A stretch of DNA of 8,213 nt from Candidatus Peregrinibacteria bacterium CG11_big_fil_rev_8_21_14_0_20_46_8 (GTDB lineage: Bacteria; Patescibacteriota; Gracilibacteria; UBA1369; UM-FILTER-53-11): assembly GCA_002796025.1 (NCBI GenBank), contig PCVQ01000036.1:1-8213 (forward strand), in the 5' to 3' direction. Position 1 is the first letter of the stretch, and every line of letters starts with the position of its first letter. Under the pieces are notes generated by a model that was not told the origin of the DNA, did not search any database, and saw nothing but the letters and a program-made list of their open reading frames with translations. This document shows, piece by piece, positions 4,557-8,213 of this stretch. The position numbers and the translations under genes were made by a program.

Positions 4557-5954
4557 ATGGGATATCAACCAGGTCAAGACGACGACGATCCGCTACGGAA
4601 GCCTATTGGTAGCAAAGACGATATATACAACTTCTTCAGTGAGAGTTATAAGAAGCCGGAAGAAGTAGTAATTGGTATGGAAGTGGAACGCCACGGTATT
4701 CACCGCAGCAATCACGAGCCTATTACCTATTTAGAAAATAACGGTCTGCGCAAGATTCAAGATAAGCTTGTTGAAGAGCTTGGATGGGAAGTTGAAAAAC
4801 AAGAAAATAAATTTATTACCTCTTTGCATCGCGGCGGTACCCGCTTAACATTAGAGACGAGTGAAGCCATGTCGGAATTATCGGGACGAACGCATCCTTC
4901 TATTCATGATTTGGCGCGCGAACTCCGCATGCATCAGAATGAGTTTTTTGAAATTTCAAAGATTTTTGATGTTGCATGGCTGGGTATTGGGTACGAGCCA
5001 TTTGTTCCGGACGATAAGGTTCGTCTTATTAAGCTGCAGCGATACGAAGTTTTATATAACTATTTTAAGAAGCGAGGCGCGGTAAATCTTGAGTTCATGA
5101 AAAAGATGTGTTCGGTGCAGGCGAACATCGATTTTACGTCAGAAGATGATGCACAGAAAAAATTTCAAATTCTTTTGCGCTTGGCTCCATTTTTGGCCGC
5201 AATGTATGCGCACTCACCCTTAAAAGAAGGTAAGACAACGGGATTTGTAAGTTTGCGTACGCACTTGACCCGCCAAATGGACCGTCGCCGCTTTGGTTTA
5301 CGCAAGGCCTTTTTGAGTCCAAATTTTGGATTTAAAGATTGGGCAGAGTTTTGTTTAAAGGTTCCAATGCTTGCAATTATTCGTGAAGGGAAGTGGATTC
5401 CCGCAAAGCGCATGACCTTTAATCAGTTTTTAAAATCGGGACTCGATGGCTATACCGCAACAATGGAAGATTGGCTTTTGCATTTGAGTTTTGTGTATAC
5501 CGATGTGCGAATTAAAAAATATATCGAAGTGCGTGTATGCGACAGCTTGCCGCCAATGCTTATTCCTTCGATGCAGGCGATTGTTAAAGGATTTGTGTAT
5601 CATAAAGATGGCGCCGCTGCGATGAAAAACTTAACTAAAAACTGGAGTTTCCGTGATTTTAATTTGGTCTATCACGATATTGCAAAACACGGACTTTACG
5701 CAGAGCGTCACAAGATGAAAATGCTGGATTACTGTAAAGAGATTATCAATATTGCCTCCGATAATTTGCGGGCTTTAGCAGTGAAAAATCAAAACGATGA
5801 AGACGAATCAATTCATCTGCAGCCGATAAAAGATTTTGTCTTTGTAAAAGAAAAATCACCAGGCCGATTTTTAGCAGAAAAATGGGATGGTGACTGGAAG
5901 CGCAATCCTGACCGGCTTGTTGAATGGTGCGCATTTGAGCCGACAAGTAAGTAG
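4557..5954 (+). CDS. Plant-type glutamate-cysteine ligase (GCS2/EgtA-like)
   Basis: This 465-residue ATP-dependent ligase joins glutamate to cysteine to give gamma-glutamylcysteine, the first step of glutathione synthesis (and of ergothioneine synthesis in EgtA relatives). It has family motifs in order: VVIGMEVERH (37-46), TLETSEAMSELSG (98-110), CSVQANIDFTSEDD (185-198), AMYAHSPLKEGKTTGFVSLR (215-234) and YIEVRVCDSLPP (322-333). These match the plant/alphaproteobacterial glutamate-cysteine ligase type rather than the E. coli type. In particular, the VQ-N-DF-S segment and the A-SP--EG--G--S-R segment are characteristic. No glutathione synthetase or Egt enzyme is in the window, so the end product is unknown. 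It is followed 26 nt later by the M20 peptidase gene. The acidic N-terminus (QDDDDP) is unusual. The stop is TAG. Confidence 0.92.
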   Translation: MGYQPGQDDDDPLRKPIGSKDDIYNFFSESYKKPEEVVIGMEVERHGIHRSNHEPITYLENNGLRKIQDKLVEELGWEVEKQENKFITSLHRGGTRLTLETSEAMSELSGRTHPSIHDLARELRMHQNEFFEISKIFDVAWLGIGYEPFVPDDKVRLIKLQRYEVLYNYFKKRGAVNLEFMKKMCSVQANIDFTSEDDAQKKFQILLRLAPFLAAMYAHSPLKEGKTTGFVSLRTHLTRQMDRRRFGLRKAFLSPNFGFKDWAEFCLKVPMLAIIREGKWIPAKRMTFNQFLKSGLDGYTATMEDWLLHLSFVYTDVRIKKYIEVRVCDSLPPMLIPSMQAIVKGFVYHKDGAAAMKNLTKNWSFRDFNLVYHDIAKHGLYAERHKMKMLDYCKEIINIASDNLRALAVKNQNDEDESIHLQPIKDFVFVKEKSPGRFLAEKWDGDWKRNPDRLVEWCAFEPTSK

Positions 5955-5980
5955 AACGGTCTGCGGCCACATACTTTTTT

Positions 5981-7129
5981 ATGACTCCATTCAAGACCAA
6001 AAAGATGCTTCGCGAGCACTTGGTTACGCTCACCAAGGAGCTTATTCGCTTTCCCTCGCATGTTGATGAAATGCAAAAAAATACCGAGATTTTGGATTTT
6101 ATTAAATCCTATTTCGAAAAAGATAAAGTTGTACTTCGCTCATATACATTTGCAGGATCACCGGCGCTCATCGTTACCTTTGAAGATACGAAGCACCCTA
6201 ATGTTTTTTTTGTGGGCCATGCCGATGTAATTGCAACCGGAACGAATTTTACTGCCGAGGAGCGCGACGGTAAATTGTTTGGCACTGGCGCCATGGATAT
6301 GAAGGGCGGATTGGCCTGCATGATGGCCGTTATGAAGCACTTTGCTACGCAAAAGGAGCGTCCGTCTTTAGGTTTAATGATCACTACTGATGAAGAAACC
6401 GGCGGATTTAATGGCGTTAAATCACTTTTGGATAACGAAGGGTTTCGTTGTAATTTTGCCGTAATCAATGAAGGCCGTGACGCCTACGACATCGTATTGC
6501 TGGAAAAGGGGCGTATCGATTTAAAGCTCATTAAGCGCGCAGAATCTGCACATAGTGCGTATCCATGGAGAACCGAAAATGCAATTGAGTCGCTAATGAA
6601 GTCTATTCTCGATATGCGTAAAGTGTTTCCGCGCGCTGCAAGCGAGTGGATGACCGTTGGTACGACCACAGTTTTTAAAGCCGGATCAGAGAGCGCCTCG
6701 AATGTAATTCCCGATAAAGCCGAGGCCATTTTTACCATGCGGCATACCGGAGATCCCAAATGGACTTCTGATGACGTAATAGATAAAGTTAAAAAACATT
6801 TGCCGGATGATATTGAGGTAAAGATTTTGCGGTGTGAAGGAGTTGCCCGTTCGGATGCTGATAATCCGTATGTACATGTGTTAAAGGACGTTGCCGAAAA
6901 AGTAGTCGGCAAAAAAATGAAGTATGGTGAGAATCACGGAGGATCAGATGCACGATTTTTTGGCGAGCAGAGAATTCCATTTGCGATTTTGGGGCCAACG
7001 GGACATGGGCACCACTCTCCCGATGAGTACGCAAATATCGACAGCTTTGTAACGCATGCTACGGTACTGCGCGACTTTATAAAAGCTGTTCCGAAAGAGA
7101 TGCATACGCCCGTTGAAAAGTTACGATAA
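5981..7129 (+). CDS. M20-family zinc metallopeptidase (DapE/ArgE-like)
   Basis: This 382-residue di-zinc hydrolase has the full set of M20 motifs. GHAD (His80, Asp82) and GAMDMKGG (bridging Asp106) come first. TTDEETGG contains the catalytic Glu (138/139). NEGRD contains Glu164. SAHSAYP contains His191 of the dimerisation lid. GPTGHGHHSPDEY contains the last zinc His near 345. The family includes succinyl-DAP desuccinylase, acetylornithine deacetylase and Cys-Gly dipeptidases (Dug1-like), and the sequence does not settle which. The neighbouring glutamate-cysteine ligase makes a role in gamma-glutamyl or Cys-Gly thiol turnover a reasonable guess, and a general peptidase is the alternative. The start is ATG at 5981, with an imperfect CATACT box 5 nt upstream; ATG at 6005 is the alternative. 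No Shine-Dalgarno sequence is seen. Confidence 0.9.
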   Translation: MTPFKTKKMLREHLVTLTKELIRFPSHVDEMQKNTEILDFIKSYFEKDKVVLRSYTFAGSPALIVTFEDTKHPNVFFVGHADVIATGTNFTAEERDGKLFGTGAMDMKGGLACMMAVMKHFATQKERPSLGLMITTDEETGGFNGVKSLLDNEGFRCNFAVINEGRDAYDIVLLEKGRIDLKLIKRAESAHSAYPWRTENAIESLMKSILDMRKVFPRAASEWMTVGTTTVFKAGSESASNVIPDKAEAIFTMRHTGDPKWTSDDVIDKVKKHLPDDIEVKILRCEGVARSDADNPYVHVLKDVAEKVVGKKMKYGENHGGSDARFFGEQRIPFAILGPTGHGHHSPDEYANIDSFVTHATVLRDFIKAVPKEMHTPVEKLR

Positions 7130-7148
7130 TTTTTGACCCAACTGTATT

Positions 7149-8213
7149 ATGTTCTTTGCAAAATATCTTATGCGATCTTTGGGATCATGCTGTCTCTTTT
7201 TGTTTTTATTGCAGCCCGAATCGGCATTTGCTTTGCGGTTAGATCAAGAGGAGGTGCGGACTATTTTAGATAATGTTGCGATTCATCTCGAAAAAATGCA
7301 GCTTACAAGCGGCCGGTATCAGTATGAATTTAATCCGTTTACCGGTGATTTTACTGATGATGACAATGTAGTACGTCAGGTTGGCACGCTGCAGTCTATG
7401 TCGGAGCTTTATAAAGTTTTTGAGGATGAAAAATATTTGGAGCGCCTAAAGAAAACTGCGGATTATTGGCTGGAGCAGTCGGTGCGTGATGTAACTCCCG
7501 ATGGTCTTGTGCTCAGATACATTCCTAATGAAGTTCATGGTGACGAAGCAAAGACCGGAACAATGGCACTTTTTATTGTCGGTACACGTGTATTAAAAGA
7601 AGTTGGGGACCCATGGTGGTTGGCGCACGAGCAAGAGATGAGTGAGATAGAAAATGCAATTTTTTGGCTTCAAAAAGCGGACGGGAGTTTTGCAAAAAGT
7701 TATCATCACGGTATGACAGAAGCGAAAAAGGAAGCAACGCCAAACCTTGATTTTTTTGACGGAGAATCGATGCTCGCATTGTTAAAAATCTATCGTACCG
7801 ATCGGGATGAGCGCTCACGCAATGCAATTTATGCCGCACTTTCGCATTGGGAGCGCGCCTATGTGGATGAGTATGCCAAGGGATTATATTTATGGGCGAT
7901 GACTTCAATGCGCTTGGGGTACGAATTATTTGAAGACGGACGCTTTGCTACTTTTGCCGATATTCATCAAGCTTTGTACGATAATTATTCGCCGCCCCGC
8001 CGTGTCTTTTTTTCAAACAACCGGTGTGCGACATTAGAGGGTATGTCGCAATGGATGAGACTTCAGCAGCAGCTGGGAGTCGAGCGGAATATGCACGAAA
8101 AATATCTCGACTTTTCGTTGCGCCGTATTGCACGACTGCAAGTAAGCAGAGAACATAAACTCCGCGTGAGCTATAACGGCCTAATGCTGCGTATAGCTCC
8201 ACGCGGAATCGGT
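7149..8213 (+). CDS. Secreted alpha/alpha-toroid-like protein, 3' truncated by the window
   Basis: An uninterrupted frame of 355 codons runs from ATG 7149 to the window end, so its C-terminus is missing. Residues 1-28 form a signal peptide: basic residues K5 and R9, a hydrophobic stretch (LFLFLL), and AFA before the likely cleavage at 28/29. The mature part is rich in amphipathic helices that repeat in pairs, with features such as VRQVGTLQSMSELY (about 75-88), KTGTMALFIVG (135-145), WLQKADGSFAKSYHHG (173-188), GESMLALLKIY (205-215) and CATLEGMSQW (293-302). This is reminiscent of six-hairpin glycosidase or related alpha/alpha-toroid enzymes such as epimerases, but no family can be assigned with confidence. 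An extracytoplasmic enzyme acting on polysaccharide is an inference. ATG 7170 is an alternative start with a more classical signal peptide. It begins 19 nt after the M20 gene and may be co-transcribed. Confidence 0.82.
   Translation, partial: MFFAKYLMRSLGSCCLFLFLLQPESAFALRLDQEEVRTILDNVAIHLEKMQLTSGRYQYEFNPFTGDFTDDDNVVRQVGTLQSMSELYKVFEDEKYLERLKKTADYWLEQSVRDVTPDGLVLRYIPNEVHGDEAKTGTMALFIVGTRVLKEVGDPWWLAHEQEMSEIENAIFWLQKADGSFAKSYHHGMTEAKKEATPNLDFFDGESMLALLKIYRTDRDERSRNAIYAALSHWERAYVDEYAKGLYLWAMTSMRLGYELFEDGRFATFADIHQALYDNYSPPRRVFFSNNRCATLEGMSQWMRLQQQLGVERNMHEKYLDFSLRRIARLQVSREHKLRVSYNGLMLRIAPRGIG

Noticed and set aside
1..8213. CRISPR arrays, insertion sequences, phage genes
   Set aside because: No regularly spaced repeats, terminal inverted repeats with transposase, or integrase were seen.

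Overview
The window looks like a piece of a Patescibacteria (Candidate Phyla Radiation) chromosome. This placement is inferred from several traits seen together: compact genes, no recognisable Shine-Dalgarno sequences, only TAA and TAG stops, a tRNA gene with a group I intron, and a DUF3352-like lineage-type membrane protein. It is not proven by a marker gene. Peregrinibacteria/Peribacteria-type relatives are plausible, but no phylum can be fixed from the sequence alone.

Layout. Positions 2-448 (+) hold the C-terminal part of a site-2 (M50) protease. Positions 449-871 hold no gene, but contain a promoter-like site, several hairpins and a terminator-like element, so an unidentified structured RNA is possible. 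Positions 872-1156 (+) are a tRNA-Thr(GGU) gene split by a 209-nt group I intron immediately 3' of the anticodon. Positions 1167-1680 (-) are a two-gene unit: a DsrE-like thiol/sulfur-relay protein followed by a cysteine-rich zinc-ribbon protein of the GDCCVxC type. Position 1704 (+) begins a 521-residue membrane-anchored, DUF3352-like protein. It is divergent from the DsrE gene over a 23-bp promoter region and convergent with an XRE/HigA-like regulator at 3266-3541 (-), which it overlaps by 4 bp. The regulator is preceded by a perfect 22-bp palindrome. Just beyond lie three back-to-back hairpins ending in an intrinsic terminator, a small-RNA candidate.

The right half (+) is a stress/thiol cluster. 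It has a nickel superoxide dismutase (sodN) with the HCDxPCGVY nickel hook, its likely maturation protease (sodX), a plant-type glutamate-cysteine ligase, and an M20 metallopeptidase. A secreted alpha/alpha-toroid-like protein runs off the right edge.

Functional picture (inference): sodN and sodX make and mature a superoxide dismutase. The glutamate-cysteine ligase makes gamma-glutamylcysteine. The DsrE and GDCCVxC-type proteins handle reactive thiols. Together these suggest a member of a usually anaerobic, reduced lineage that meets oxygen. At least five genes have a TATAAT-like -10 box 6-8 nt before the start codon and no ribosome-binding site, so leaderless transcription seems to be the normal mode here.
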